The notes below the pieces were generated by a model. It had not been told where the DNA came from and made no database searches. It saw only the letters and a program-made list of their open reading frames with translations. Positions 36,419-45,449 of a DNA stretch of 64,000 nt are shown here, in pieces. The translations under genes and the position numbers were made by a program. The stretch comes from Fibrobacter sp. (GTDB taxonomy: Bacteria; Fibrobacterota; Fibrobacteria; Fibrobacterales; Fibrobacteraceae): assembly GCA_017649565.1 (NCBI GenBank), contig JAGCGO010000019.1, positions 62,001 to 126,000 on the forward strand. Reading direction: 5' to 3'. Each line of letters begins with the position of its first letter. Position 1 is the stretch's first letter.

Positions 36419-36835
36419 GTGCTTCACTTTATCAAATACAATATCATCGGCATTCTAAATACCCTGATCACGCTTATCGTGGTCTGGATTCTCCACCAGA
36501 TTCTCGACTGGAACCTGGAACTTTCAAACTTCCTCGGATTTGTCGCGGGTGGCCTGAACAGCTATCTCTGCAACCGCATCTGGAATTTCAAGAGCACAAA
36601 CAAGAAGCGCACCGAAGTCATCCGCTTCGCCATCGTTTTCCTGTGCTCGTACTCGATAAACCTGCTCGTTCTCGAAGGCTGCGTCTACCTGTTTGCACAT
36701 GTTTCCTGGTGCATGAGCATCAGCAACTTCATGTCGCGCTTCATGAAGCCCGGCTACCTCGCAAACATCATCGCCAACGTGGTGTACGTGATCGTGAGCT
36801 TCATGCTCTACAAGAAATGGGTCTTTAAAAAGTAA
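36419..36835 (+). CDS. GtrA-like membrane protein
   Basis: A 138-residue protein with four hydrophobic segments, the size and layout of the GtrA family (PF04138), thought to flip polyprenyl-linked sugars or assist cell-surface glycan synthesis. It begins 'FIKYNIIGILNTLITLIVVWIL' and has 'SNFLGFVAGGLNSYLCNRIWNF' and a Lys-rich end 'YKKWVFKK', all typical. The start is GTG; no in-frame ATG is near. Followed directly by a strong bidirectional terminator. The partner glycosyltransferase is not adjacent. Confidence 0.85.
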   Translation: MLHFIKYNIIGILNTLITLIVVWILHQILDWNLELSNFLGFVAGGLNSYLCNRIWNFKSTNKKRTEVIRFAIVFLCSYSINLLVLEGCVYLFAHVSWCMSISNFMSRFMKPGYLANIIANVVYVIVSFMLYKKWVFKK

Positions 36836-36849
36836 CTCCACAAAAAAAA

Positions 36850-36875
36850 AGGCTCCGCCATCGCGGAGCCTTTTT
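36850..36875. terminator. bidirectional terminator
   Basis: Stem GGCTCCGC (36851-36858) / GCGGAGCC (36863-36870) with T run on the plus strand (36871-36875) and A run before it, serving both the GtrA-like gene and the convergent OmpA-family gene. Confidence 0.88.
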
Positions 36876-36892
36876 AGCATTCAAGTCCTTTC

Positions 36893-39304
36893 TTACTGGA
36901 ACACGACCAGCTCGATGCGTTCGGCCTTGCCGCTCTTCTTGGCGGCTTCTTCGCCGCTGAAGCTTGCCGTGCGGAGGCGGCTGGCGTCGACACCCTTCGA
37001 CATCAGGGTGCTCTGCACCGTAATGGCGCGATCCTGGGCGAGCTTCTTGTTCCTTTCGTCATTGCCCTTGCCGCCGACATAGCCCTGGATTTCGAGCTTC
37101 AGGGTCGGGACCTTCTTCATGAGGGCGACGATGTTCGCAATGGAGTTGGCACTACCCTTGGAAAGCACCGCAGAGCCCTTCTCAAAGGTCAGGCCGCGGC
37201 CGAGAACTTCGAGGTCTTCCTTCTTGCTGGCCGAGCAGCCCCTGGCATCGACAGAGATTCCCTTCGGGGTACCCGGGCACTTGTCCTTATAATCCGGAAC
37301 AAGGTCACCATCGCTATCCAGAGAGCAACCGGTGGAATCCACAGGAGCGCCCTTCGGAGTGTTCGGGCACTTGTCCAGGCCATCGGCCACGCCGTCCTTG
37401 TCGCTATCCAGGTCGCAGCCGACGCTGTCCACCTTTGCACCCGGCAGGGTGTTCGGGCACTGGTCGATCTGGTCGGGGACGCCGTCCTTGTCATAGTCGA
37501 GAGCGCAACCGACGCTGTCCACCGTGATACCCTTCGGGGTCTTCGGGCACTGGTCCTGCTTATCAGAAACGCCGTCCTTGTCTTCATCCTTCACGCAGCC
37601 GAGGCTATCCACATCGAAGCCGGCCGGAGTGTTCGGGCAACGGTCCACGCCATCCGGTACGCCGTCCTTGTCGAAGTCCGGTTCGCAACCGAGAGTGTCG
37701 ACCTTGGCACCCTTCTTGGTGTTCGGGCACTGGTCGATGCCGTCGAAAACGCCATCCTTGTCAGTATCCGTCGGGCAGCCCGTAGAGTCAACCTTGGCGC
37801 CGAACGGGGTGTTCTGGCACTTGTCGAGATAATCTGCAATGCCGTCCTTGTCCGTATCAACAGGGCAACCGTCAGTAGTCACCTTGATGCTGTCCGGAGT
37901 GTTCGGGCACTTGTCGAGCATGTCGGCAACGCCATCCTTGTCAGCATCGAACGGGCAGCCGAGGGAATCCACAGCAAAGCCCTTCGGAGTAGCCGGGCAC
38001 TTATCGAGGTCGTCCATGACACCGTCGTCGTCGCTATCGCCGACGCAGCCCACATCGTTGACCTTCACGCCCTTCGGAGTGCCGGGGCACTTGTCATCAA
38101 TATCAATCACGCCATCGCCGTCGGTATCGATACCGCAGCCGAGGCTGTCAACAGTTGCACCGGGCTTGCTGTACGGGCACTTGTCCTTAATGTCGGGAAC
38201 GCCGTCGCCATCGGAGTCGACAAACTGCTTCGAAGCGAGCTTGTCACCCTTCGTAATGATGGTCGGATCGTCGTAGGCCTTCTTGCGGACATCGAAATGC
38301 CAGACAAGGGCTGCCACACCGGCGATGATCGGGGTCGAAGCGTAGCAGTAGGTGGCCGACTTGCCATCCTTGCGGAACTTGACCTGGTAATTCTTGCAGT
38401 TTTCGCGTTCATCACCCGAGTCGTAGCCGGGGTTGCTGAAGAAGCGAGAAGAGAAGTCGACACCCATGGTCAGGTCGACATGTTCGCCCAAGTGGGCGCG
38501 GAAGCCCGGAGTAACGAGCATCGGGTCAACAAAGGGATCGCGCGGGTAATCGGTCTTTTCCACGCGCATTTCGCCGGAGAATTCGACAAAGAAGTCGACC
38601 GCGTTGCCAGGAACCAGGTTAAAGGCAGTGGCATAGGAGACTACGTTGGCCTCGTCATGTCCGAGGGCCTTGAGGAAGCCGCCGCTCAGGTTCCAGCGAA
38701 GGGGGAAACCGAACTTGGTGAAATCAAGAGAAAAAGCAAGGGATGCGGAAAGGGCCATTCCTTCGCCAGAATAGGCGGAAGTTGCACCGGCATCGTCAAG
38801 ATACCAGGCATGGCGGGGGCGCACACCGGCACCGTCGGTTCCAGACGGGATATACATCTCGAGGAAGGTGGCTACGCCAAAGAAAAACTTGTCATCGAAC
38901 GGAACGCGGAGCTTTGTCCAGACATCCACGTCACCCATACCCGAGGACCACATCTTGTCGCTAACCGCAGTCCCATTGTCCGAGTTGGCATGGTCATAAT
39001 AAACCGGCAGGCTAGCACCGATATCCCAGAAACTCAGAAGGCCAATGCCCAGGTTCACGTTTCCAGACAACGAGGCATCGTCCGCATTGAATGAAGAAGT
39101 CTTGCCGTTTTCATCGGTATAGGTACCGCCGCGACTGAGAGACCAGGAATCCAATGCAAAATCACCACCCAGACCGAAGGAGAAGTTCCATTGTCCCAGC
39201 GTTTTGGCATTCACCTGATGAAGACCATCTGATCCGCCCTGCAGACCGGTCTGTGCAAAAACCATCCCGGCGGAGAGCAGCGAAAGAGCTATTAACTTTT
39301 TCAT
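36893..39304 (-). CDS. OmpA-family protein with eleven thrombospondin type 3 repeats
   Basis: An 803-residue outer-membrane protein. Signal peptide 'MKKLIALSLLSAGMVFA', then a beta-barrel-like N-terminal part (~20-355). Eleven ~30-residue calcium-binding TSP3 repeats follow (~360-690), each D-x-D-x-D-G-V-x-D-x-x-D-x-C-P then a closing V-D-S-x-G-C. The C-terminal OmpA peptidoglycan-binding domain (~700-803) has 'LTFEKGSAVL', 'LEIQGYVGGKGNDERNKKLAQDRA' and 'SKGVDASRL'. It likely ties outer membrane to cell wall through a rigid calcium-loaded stalk. AAGGGATGATAG precedes the ATG. Single gene. Confidence 0.93.
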   Translation of the reverse strand: MKKLIALSLLSAGMVFAQTGLQGGSDGLHQVNAKTLGQWNFSFGLGGDFALDSWSLSRGGTYTDENGKTSSFNADDASLSGNVNLGIGLLSFWDIGASLPVYYDHANSDNGTAVSDKMWSSGMGDVDVWTKLRVPFDDKFFFGVATFLEMYIPSGTDGAGVRPRHAWYLDDAGATSAYSGEGMALSASLAFSLDFTKFGFPLRWNLSGGFLKALGHDEANVVSYATAFNLVPGNAVDFFVEFSGEMRVEKTDYPRDPFVDPMLVTPGFRAHLGEHVDLTMGVDFSSRFFSNPGYDSGDERENCKNYQVKFRKDGKSATYCYASTPIIAGVAALVWHFDVRKKAYDDPTIITKGDKLASKQFVDSDGDGVPDIKDKCPYSKPGATVDSLGCGIDTDGDGVIDIDDKCPGTPKGVKVNDVGCVGDSDDDGVMDDLDKCPATPKGFAVDSLGCPFDADKDGVADMLDKCPNTPDSIKVTTDGCPVDTDKDGIADYLDKCQNTPFGAKVDSTGCPTDTDKDGVFDGIDQCPNTKKGAKVDTLGCEPDFDKDGVPDGVDRCPNTPAGFDVDSLGCVKDEDKDGVSDKQDQCPKTPKGITVDSVGCALDYDKDGVPDQIDQCPNTLPGAKVDSVGCDLDSDKDGVADGLDKCPNTPKGAPVDSTGCSLDSDGDLVPDYKDKCPGTPKGISVDARGCSASKKEDLEVLGRGLTFEKGSAVLSKGSANSIANIVALMKKVPTLKLEIQGYVGGKGNDERNKKLAQDRAITVQSTLMSKGVDASRLRTASFSGEEAAKKSGKAERIELVVFQ

Positions 39305-39420
39305 CTATCATCCCTTGTTGTTAAAGGTTTGTGATGAAAAATATATTTTTTTGACAAAAAGTTTGCATCCGGGCCCTAAAACAAGGCATCTAATTAGGCA
39401 AAAAGGAATTTATTTTAGAT

Positions 39421-40170
39421 ATGCCCCCTATTCTTTCTATACAGAACCTGCGTCGCGACTTCAAAATGGGCGAAGAGACCGTCCATGCGCTCCGAGGCGT
39501 CTCTTTTGACATATATAAAGGTGAATTTGTAACCATTATGGGGGCAAGCGGCTCCGGGAAGTCCACCATGCTGAACATTCTCGGCTGTATGGACCGTCCG
39601 ACCGATGGACACTATATATTGGATGGAGAACACACCGAAAAGCTGAAAAGGGACGCCCTGGCCCGTATCCGGAGCCAGAAAATCGGCTTTGTTTTCCAAA
39701 GTTACAACCTCCTGAACCGTACCACGGCCATCGAGAACGTGGAACTGCCGCTCCTGTACAATTCCAAGGTTTCCTCTGCCGAAAGGCACCGCCGGGCCGT
39801 CAAAGCCCTCGAGATGGTAGGCCTCGAAAGCCGCATGAACCACCTGCCGAACCAGCTTTCGGGCGGTCAGCAGCAGAGAGTCGCCATTGCCCGGGCCCTG
39901 GTAAACGACCCCGTCATCATCCTCGCCGACGAAGCGACCGGAAACCTCGACACGCGCACAAGCTACGAAATCATGATGATTTTCCAGGAACTCAACAGGC
40001 AGGGGAAAACCATCGCCTTCGTGACTCACGAACCCGACATCGCGACTTTCAGCGGGCGCACCATTACGCTACGCGACGGGCTCCTGAAAAAAGACGTCGT
40101 GAACGAGAACATCCAGGACGCCAAGGCCGCATTCGAAGCCCTGCCCCCACCGGAGGAATTCGAGGAATGA
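39421..40170 (+). CDS. MacB/LolD-type ABC transporter ATP-binding protein
   Basis: A 249-residue ATPase. Walker A 'GASGSGKST' (~41-49), Q-loop 'FVFQSYNLL', signature 'LSGGQQQRVAIARAL' (~140), Walker B 'VIILADEATG' (~163) and H-loop 'FVTHEP'. This is the MacB/LolD/FtsE class that works with FtsX-type permeases on substrates at the outer face of the inner membrane. The permease follows 61 bp downstream; that gap is filled by a 7-bp periodic tract. Substrate unknown. The C-terminal ~25 residues are an acidic extension. Confidence 0.93.
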   Translation: MPPILSIQNLRRDFKMGEETVHALRGVSFDIYKGEFVTIMGASGSGKSTMLNILGCMDRPTDGHYILDGEHTEKLKRDALARIRSQKIGFVFQSYNLLNRTTAIENVELPLLYNSKVSSAERHRRAVKALEMVGLESRMNHLPNQLSGGQQQRVAIARALVNDPVIILADEATGNLDTRTSYEIMMIFQELNRQGKTIAFVTHEPDIATFSGRTITLRDGLLKKDVVNENIQDAKAAFEALPPPEEFEE

Positions 40171-40228
40171 GACGAGAGGCTCCTAACCACTAACCACTTC
40201 CTACTTCCTACTTCTAACTTCCTACCCC
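40171..40228. repeat. degenerate 7-bp periodic tract B
   Basis: It begins at the stop codon of the ATPase gene with GACGAGAGG, then variant heptamers in phase (CTCCTAA, CCACTAA, CTACTTC twice, and others). By hand, 31 of 42 lag-7 comparisons match (40180-40228). It leaves no Shine-Dalgarno before the permease ATG. Confidence 0.7.
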
Positions 40229-40231
40229 CCC

Positions 40232-41437
40232 ATGTCCCCTATTACCCTTATCAAGATTTCCCTCAAGGCCCTGCTCCGCAACCGCATGCGCACCTTCCTC
40301 TCGGTGCTCGGCATCGTCATCGGTGTCGCAGCCGTCATCACCATGGTCGCCATGGGCGAAGGATCCAAGAAATCCATCAAGGAACAGATGACCGCGATGG
40401 GCACGAACGCCATCATCATCATGCCGAACCGCGACCGCCGCGGCGGCGTGCAGATGGAATCCTCCGAGATGCTCGAAGAAGCAGACGTCATCGCCATCCA
40501 GGAACAGGCGACCTATATTAACGGCGTTTCACCGATGATGACCGTGAGCGGGCAGGCCATCGTCGGCAACAACAACTCCCCCACGTCCCTGAGCGGCGTC
40601 TCGTCGGACTACCTCAAGATACGCAACTACGAAATCGAGGACGGCGTGATGTTCGACGACGAGGCCGACCGCATGGCAAAAGTCTGCGTCATCGGGCAGA
40701 CCGTCGTGAAAAACCTCTTCCCCGACGTAGACCCCATCGGAAAGACCATCCGCTACAAGAGCATCCCCCTCAAGGTCATCGGCACCCTGAAAACGAAAGG
40801 TTCCGGCGATTTCGGCCAGGATCAGGACGACGTCATCTTCACGCCGTACCAGACCGTAATGAAACGCTTCTCGGCAACGACAAACATCCGCCAAATCTAT
40901 GCGAATTCCATCGGTGAAGGCTATGCCGAGAAGGCGACCGAAGAAATTATGGGAATTTTGAAGGAACGCCGCAGCTGGACCAAACCCACCGACCCCTTCC
41001 GCGTCTTTACGCAGGAAGAAATGATCCAGATGGTCACGAGCACCTCCGACCTGCTCTCGCTCGTGCTGACCGCAATTGCCGGAATCAGCCTGTTCGTGGG
41101 CGGTATCGGCATCATGAACATTATGTACGTTTCCGTTACCGAACGCACCAAGGAAATCGGGCTACGCATGGCTATCGGCGCCCGCGGGCGCGACATTTTG
41201 CTCCAGTTCCTGTTCGAATCCGTCATCATCAGCCTGCTCGGCGGTGCCATCGGCATTGCGCTGGGCATCGCAGCTTCCGAAATCGTGAAAAGGTTCATGA
41301 ACTGGCCCATGAGCGTCTCCATCACGAGCGTCATCGTGAGTTTTGGCGTATGCTTTGCCACCGGAGTATTCTTCGGCTGGTACCCCGCCCGCAAGGCTAG
41401 CCGCCTGGACCCGATAGAAGCGCTCCGCTTTGAATAG
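40232..41437 (+). CDS. MacB-like ABC transporter permease
   Basis: A 401-residue FtsX-family permease. One N-terminal membrane segment (~22-42, 'FLSVLGIVIGVAAVITMVAMGEGSKKSI') is followed by a MacB-type periplasmic domain (~45-265). Three more segments lie in the C-terminal third, with 'ISLFVGGIGIMNIMYVSVTERTKEIGLRMAIGARGRDIL' and the closing 'GWYPARKASRLDPIEALRFE', both diagnostic. It partners the ATPase upstream and probably exports a lipid, peptide or envelope substrate. The membrane-fusion partner seen with true MacB is not adjacent. The leader before the ATG is C-rich without a ribosome site. Confidence 0.92.
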   Translation: MSPITLIKISLKALLRNRMRTFLSVLGIVIGVAAVITMVAMGEGSKKSIKEQMTAMGTNAIIIMPNRDRRGGVQMESSEMLEEADVIAIQEQATYINGVSPMMTVSGQAIVGNNNSPTSLSGVSSDYLKIRNYEIEDGVMFDDEADRMAKVCVIGQTVVKNLFPDVDPIGKTIRYKSIPLKVIGTLKTKGSGDFGQDQDDVIFTPYQTVMKRFSATTNIRQIYANSIGEGYAEKATEEIMGILKERRSWTKPTDPFRVFTQEEMIQMVTSTSDLLSLVLTAIAGISLFVGGIGIMNIMYVSVTERTKEIGLRMAIGARGRDILLQFLFESVIISLLGGAIGIALGIAASEIVKRFMNWPMSVSITSVIVSFGVCFATGVFFGWYPARKASRLDPIEALRFE

Positions 41438-41482
41438 CCACAAGGTGGCGTGACTAGGCTCACACAATTGGGGCCCACATTT

Positions 41483-41511
41483 TTGCAGAATAAAGTAAAT
41501 AGTGTTATATT
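41483..41511 (+). promoter_or_regulatory. likely promoter of the GH9 gene
   Basis: TTGCAG (41483-41488), a 17-nt spacer and TATATT (41506-41511), 24 nt before the GH9 start. GGAGG at 41525-41529 is the ribosome site. Confidence 0.5.
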
Positions 41512-41534
41512 ATCTTCTATAGCCGGAGGATGAT

Positions 41535-44500
41535 ATGCACCTATACAAAAAAGGCGCCCTAGCTGCCATTTCCACATTAGCGGCCCTTGCAGCCACTGCA
41601 GCATTCGCTGCCACAACCCCTTACGACCTGATCCGCCCCACCTGGCCGTTAAGTTGGGACTCGACAGTCTTTAACGACTTCGACACCACGGTAACCAAGA
41701 AAATCGGCGTTCTGAACATCGACAAGACTCCGGCAAGTTTCAAGGCGGGAGCGCTGATGCCCGACACCTTGGACCAGGCCTACCTGGACGCCATCAACAG
41801 CAAGATTTCGCCTATCCGCGTGAACCAGGCGGGCTATCTCAAGAGCGACAAGGAACGCCAGTTCTATTTTGTCGGTTCCAAGGCAACTGAATTCGAAGTG
41901 GTCGATGCCGACGGCAAGTCGCTTTCCACCAAAGTGACCGGGACATTTACCGCTAGCGAAACCAATGTGGTAACCGAATGGACCATTGTCGCCGGTACAG
42001 ACGAAGCGACAGCCGACCAAAAAAGATACTCGGTGAATTTCTCAGGACCTTCCGGCAAAATTTTTGTGGGAAACATTCCCCAGTCCGTACCTACCGACAA
42101 GCGCCTGCGCATCAAGGTCGGCGAAGAAATCTCCAGCACCTTTATTGTAAGTGATGACGTCTACACCATGGCAAAGGACGCTTCGCTCAAGTTCTTCGGC
42201 ATCCAGCGCAGCGGCAACTCGCAGTCCTGGTTCCACGGTCCCAGCCACGTAAAAGACGGAAGCGGTTCCGTAGTCAACAATATAACGGACAAAGACGTAT
42301 CCAACGTAATTTCACCAAAGGCGGGAGACCTGCAGGGCGGCTGGTACGACTGCGGCGACCACCTAAAGGAATCCCAGACGCAGGCATTTGCCTTCATGGC
42401 TCTTGCCGTGATGTCCGCCTCGAACCCCACCAAGGACGTTGACCACTACGCATACAACCAGGCCGAATTCGTGAAAACGGACGGCGTGCCGGACATGCTG
42501 CGCGAAGCCAAGCACGGTGCCGACTTCTTCTTGAGGGCGTTCCGCGTGGCCAAGGGCGTCGTTGACAACATGCCTGTTTCTATCGGAAGATTTGGAGCAG
42601 ACCACGGCTGGTGGGGACGTCCGGAAACCCAGGATTACGTTACTCAGGAACGTCGTGGAGGGCCCGCTGAGCGCGACATCCGACTGGGCGAACTAGGTTC
42701 CAACGTCTCCGCGGAAATCGCGGCAGGCCTTGCCATCCTGGGCAAGAACTACGCCCAGTACGACTCGGCTTATGCGGACAGCTGCCTCATGGTCGCCAAA
42801 AAGATGTACGAATTCGCCAAGAACCTTAAGCTTGGCAAAGGCAAATACGACGGCGACAAGAGCTACGTCAACAACACCAGTGCGGACGGATGGGGTTCCG
42901 ACGCCTATCCTGCTGGCAACGACGCTTCACACGACGACCTGGCCGTCGCGGCGATTGCGCTCCATTACGCCACTTACGAGACAACCAAAAAAATGGACTA
43001 TCTGAACGATGCCGCAGAAGACACCACGATAGGTGTCGAGCAGCAGCCGGGCCTCGGATTCTTCAAAGGCGGCTGGATGGCATTGAAGCGCGAAGGCATG
43101 TACAAGTCCTCCAGAACCACAGGCTGGGCCAATAGCCATACATATGCCCTGTACGCCTTTTACAAAATGCTCCTGAAGGATTCTACAACCGCCGCCAAAT
43201 ATGGAATTTCCGATAAAGCCCGCATTAACTATATCGAGAATACCGTCAGTGCCATGGCAATCAACTTGGCATATATAGGCGACAACGGGACTTCAACAAT
43301 CGAACTTCCCGCAGGAGCCTCAACATTCTCGTTTGACGACACTTGGTACACAACACACAATCCATCGCCTTGGACGTACAACAATTATCTAATAGGCAAC
43401 ATATTCGACGTCTTCGCCTATGCAGACATTGCGAAGGATATCGAGAAGCAAGGGGACGCACTCCCCAACATAGCGAAGGCAAGCCTAAAGACAAGCGAAA
43501 TGTTCCAGTTCGGCATCAACGAACTGAATTACCTGTTCGGCGTGAACCCGTGGGATGTCTCTCTTGTATATGGCGTTGGCGACAAGAACGACGCGCATCC
43601 CCATCATAGGGCAGCAAACCCCGAAGGAAGAATGACTCCCGGACAAGCATACAATTACGTTTGTCCCACCGGAAGCCTCTGGGCCGGGCATGAGCCCAAA
43701 GATACCAGCATCATCGACAATGGCGAAAGCATGGACTGGCAACATTATAATACTTCAGAACCATGCCTTTACGCTTCGGCGCTCCTCACATCGGTCCTCA
43801 CCATTGCAAGCAACGGCGGCAGCGACTACTACGAAAAGAAGTGCGACAACTGCAAAACGGACACACCCACGCCTTTTGGCGAAGACAGCGTATATGCGGC
43901 GGCCTACCGTTACGAATTTATCGACTTGGAATCATTCAACGTTCTCATCTATAACGGCACCCTCGAAGAACTGGACAGCGTTACAGCCTACATCTACTTC
44001 GAAGCCACCGATGAAGACGTTGATTCCTGCAAAATTTTATTCGATGTGGACATTTGCCAAGTCCGAGATATTGCGGGATTCAGCAAGATATGTCCCGATG
44101 ATACAACATTACGAGTTGCTTTCAGAAATAGCGTCGGCACAAGGCTGGACGAAACCTACGACAAGAAAAAGAAGACATATACCTGGGTGAAAGAGATTCC
44201 TATCGGAAAAATCGACGTTGGAAACAAAATCCGGCTGGACATTTCCACTTCATCCGGCATAAAAGGCAACGGAAAGTGCGAGACGCTCAGAGAACCCACC
44301 AAAATCAAGGTCCGTGACGGCTGGAGTTTCACCAGCCACGTCGAAACTAACGACGCCCCCGCCTACGCTGGCGCTCCCGAATGGGAGAAGGACCAGGGAG
44401 ACTACCAGGAACCTCCCAAGGATCCCTACATTGTCATCCGCAGCAAGGGCCAACTCCTGTGGGGTTACGGGCCGGGCAACACCACCGACGACCGCGTAGG

Positions 44501-44753
44501 CTTCGTGAACGTGGTTGGCGCAGGCAAGGCACACATGCAGGTCAGCGGCAACAGGCTCTTTGTCCAGGCAACTGCGCAGGGGACAAAGACCGTAAAGCTT
44601 TTCGACATGCTCGGCAACCAGCTGATGGAAAAGACCTTTGACGGGTCGTACGCCGAAATAAGTCTTGCAAAACTGTCCCACCGTGGAACCATGGTTGCAA
44701 AGCTCTCCTCTAACGGCAAGTCACTTGCAACCCAGACATTCAAAGTGAAGTAA
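41535..44753 (+). CDS. secreted GH9 cellulase with C-terminal sorting-like domain
   Basis: A 1072-residue secreted endoglucanase or related beta-glucanase. Signal peptide to 'AATAAFA' (~27). An Ig-like CelD_N domain ('PIRVNQAGYLKSDKERQFYFVG', ~92-190) precedes the (alpha/alpha)6 GH9 catalytic domain (~200-770). Catalytic features: 'GGWYDCGDHLKE' (the family DAGD is DCGD here), 'NPWDVSLVYGVGDKNDAHPHHRAANPEG' and 'DWQHYNTSEPCLYASALL', whose Glu is the likely acid. A beta-rich module (~790-960) and a ~70-residue sorting-like end ('VKLFDMLGNQLMEKTF ... SLATQTFKVK') follow. It cleaves beta-1,4-glucan outside the cell. The eda gene starts 4 nt after its stop. Confidence 0.95.
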   Translation: MHLYKKGALAAISTLAALAATAAFAATTPYDLIRPTWPLSWDSTVFNDFDTTVTKKIGVLNIDKTPASFKAGALMPDTLDQAYLDAINSKISPIRVNQAGYLKSDKERQFYFVGSKATEFEVVDADGKSLSTKVTGTFTASETNVVTEWTIVAGTDEATADQKRYSVNFSGPSGKIFVGNIPQSVPTDKRLRIKVGEEISSTFIVSDDVYTMAKDASLKFFGIQRSGNSQSWFHGPSHVKDGSGSVVNNITDKDVSNVISPKAGDLQGGWYDCGDHLKESQTQAFAFMALAVMSASNPTKDVDHYAYNQAEFVKTDGVPDMLREAKHGADFFLRAFRVAKGVVDNMPVSIGRFGADHGWWGRPETQDYVTQERRGGPAERDIRLGELGSNVSAEIAAGLAILGKNYAQYDSAYADSCLMVAKKMYEFAKNLKLGKGKYDGDKSYVNNTSADGWGSDAYPAGNDASHDDLAVAAIALHYATYETTKKMDYLNDAAEDTTIGVEQQPGLGFFKGGWMALKREGMYKSSRTTGWANSHTYALYAFYKMLLKDSTTAAKYGISDKARINYIENTVSAMAINLAYIGDNGTSTIELPAGASTFSFDDTWYTTHNPSPWTYNNYLIGNIFDVFAYADIAKDIEKQGDALPNIAKASLKTSEMFQFGINELNYLFGVNPWDVSLVYGVGDKNDAHPHHRAANPEGRMTPGQAYNYVCPTGSLWAGHEPKDTSIIDNGESMDWQHYNTSEPCLYASALLTSVLTIASNGGSDYYEKKCDNCKTDTPTPFGEDSVYAAAYRYEFIDLESFNVLIYNGTLEELDSVTAYIYFEATDEDVDSCKILFDVDICQVRDIAGFSKICPDDTTLRVAFRNSVGTRLDETYDKKKKTYTWVKEIPIGKIDVGNKIRLDISTSSGIKGNGKCETLREPTKIKVRDGWSFTSHVETNDAPAYAGAPEWEKDQGDYQEPPKDPYIVIRSKGQLLWGYGPGNTTDDRVGFVNVVGAGKAHMQVSGNRLFVQATAQGTKTVKLFDMLGNQLMEKTFDGSYAEISLAKLSHRGTMVAKLSSNGKSLATQTFKVK

Positions 44754-44757
44754 AAAT

Positions 44758-45387
44758 ATGGATCTGCTTGAATTTTTAAAACCGATGCCGGTCGTGGGCA
44801 TTCTCCGCGACATTCCCCAAGGCGCCGAAGAGGACTGCGTAAAGACAGCAGTCCAATGCGGCCTCAAGGCCATCGAGGTCACCATGAATACGGCGAATGC
44901 CGCAGCAATCATCGCCTCGCTCAAGGCCGCCGCCAGGCCCTACGAAATTACCGTAGGTGCCGGTACCGTCCGCCACGGGCACGACCTGGAAAAGGCGCTC
45001 GCCGCCGGAGCGGAATTCATTGTCACGCCGAACACGCGTAACGAGATTATCCGACTTTCCTGCACTGCGGGCGTCCCCATCATCCCGGGAGCCCTCACCC
45101 CGACCGAAGTGCAGAAGGCGTTCGACCTCGGCGCCACAGCCGTGAAGATTTTCCCGGTGAACTGCGTGGGCGGTCCCGAATACATCAAAGCGCTGCGCGG
45201 CCCGTTCCGCGACATCCCGCTGATGGCCTGCGGCGGCGTGAATTCGGAAAACGCCCAATCCTATTTCAAGGCCGGAGCGAACCTGGTCTCGTTCGGGGCA
45301 AGCATATTCGACCCGAAACTGATGACGGCAGGCGATTGGAAAACCATTGCAGAAAAGCTAAACAAACTGCTTGATGCAATAAAGTAA
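44758..45387 (+). CDS. eda: 2-keto-3-deoxy-6-phosphogluconate/4-hydroxy-2-oxoglutarate aldolase
   Basis: A 209-residue class I aldolase of the KDPG/KHG family, normal length. Visible residues: catalytic Glu in 'AIEVTMNT' (~42), 'VGAGTVRHGHDLEKALAAGAEFIVTPN', and the Schiff-base Lys in 'AVKIFPVNCVGGPEYIKALRGPF' (~130). It splits KDPG to pyruvate and glyceraldehyde 3-phosphate (Entner-Doudoroff or uronate routes) and may act on 4-hydroxy-2-oxoglutarate. It starts 4 nt after the GH9 stop with no obvious ribosome site of its own, so translation may depend on the cellulase gene. No edd or kdgK is nearby. Confidence 0.94.
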   Translation: MDLLEFLKPMPVVGILRDIPQGAEEDCVKTAVQCGLKAIEVTMNTANAAAIIASLKAAARPYEITVGAGTVRHGHDLEKALAAGAEFIVTPNTRNEIIRLSCTAGVPIIPGALTPTEVQKAFDLGATAVKIFPVNCVGGPEYIKALRGPFRDIPLMACGGVNSENAQSYFKAGANLVSFGASIFDPKLMTAGDWKTIAEKLNKLLDAIK

Positions 45388-45403
45388 TCCAGACAAATAT
45401 AAA

Positions 45404-45423
45404 TGGCGGGCTCAAGCCCGCCA
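45404..45423. terminator. hairpin between eda and the GGDEF gene
   Basis: Stem TGGCGGGCT (45404-45412) / AGCCCGCCA (45415-45423), between convergent genes. The following tract is only moderately T-rich on either strand. Confidence 0.65.
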
Positions 45424-45449
45424 TAATTGTTCCTGTATTCCCGAGGATC

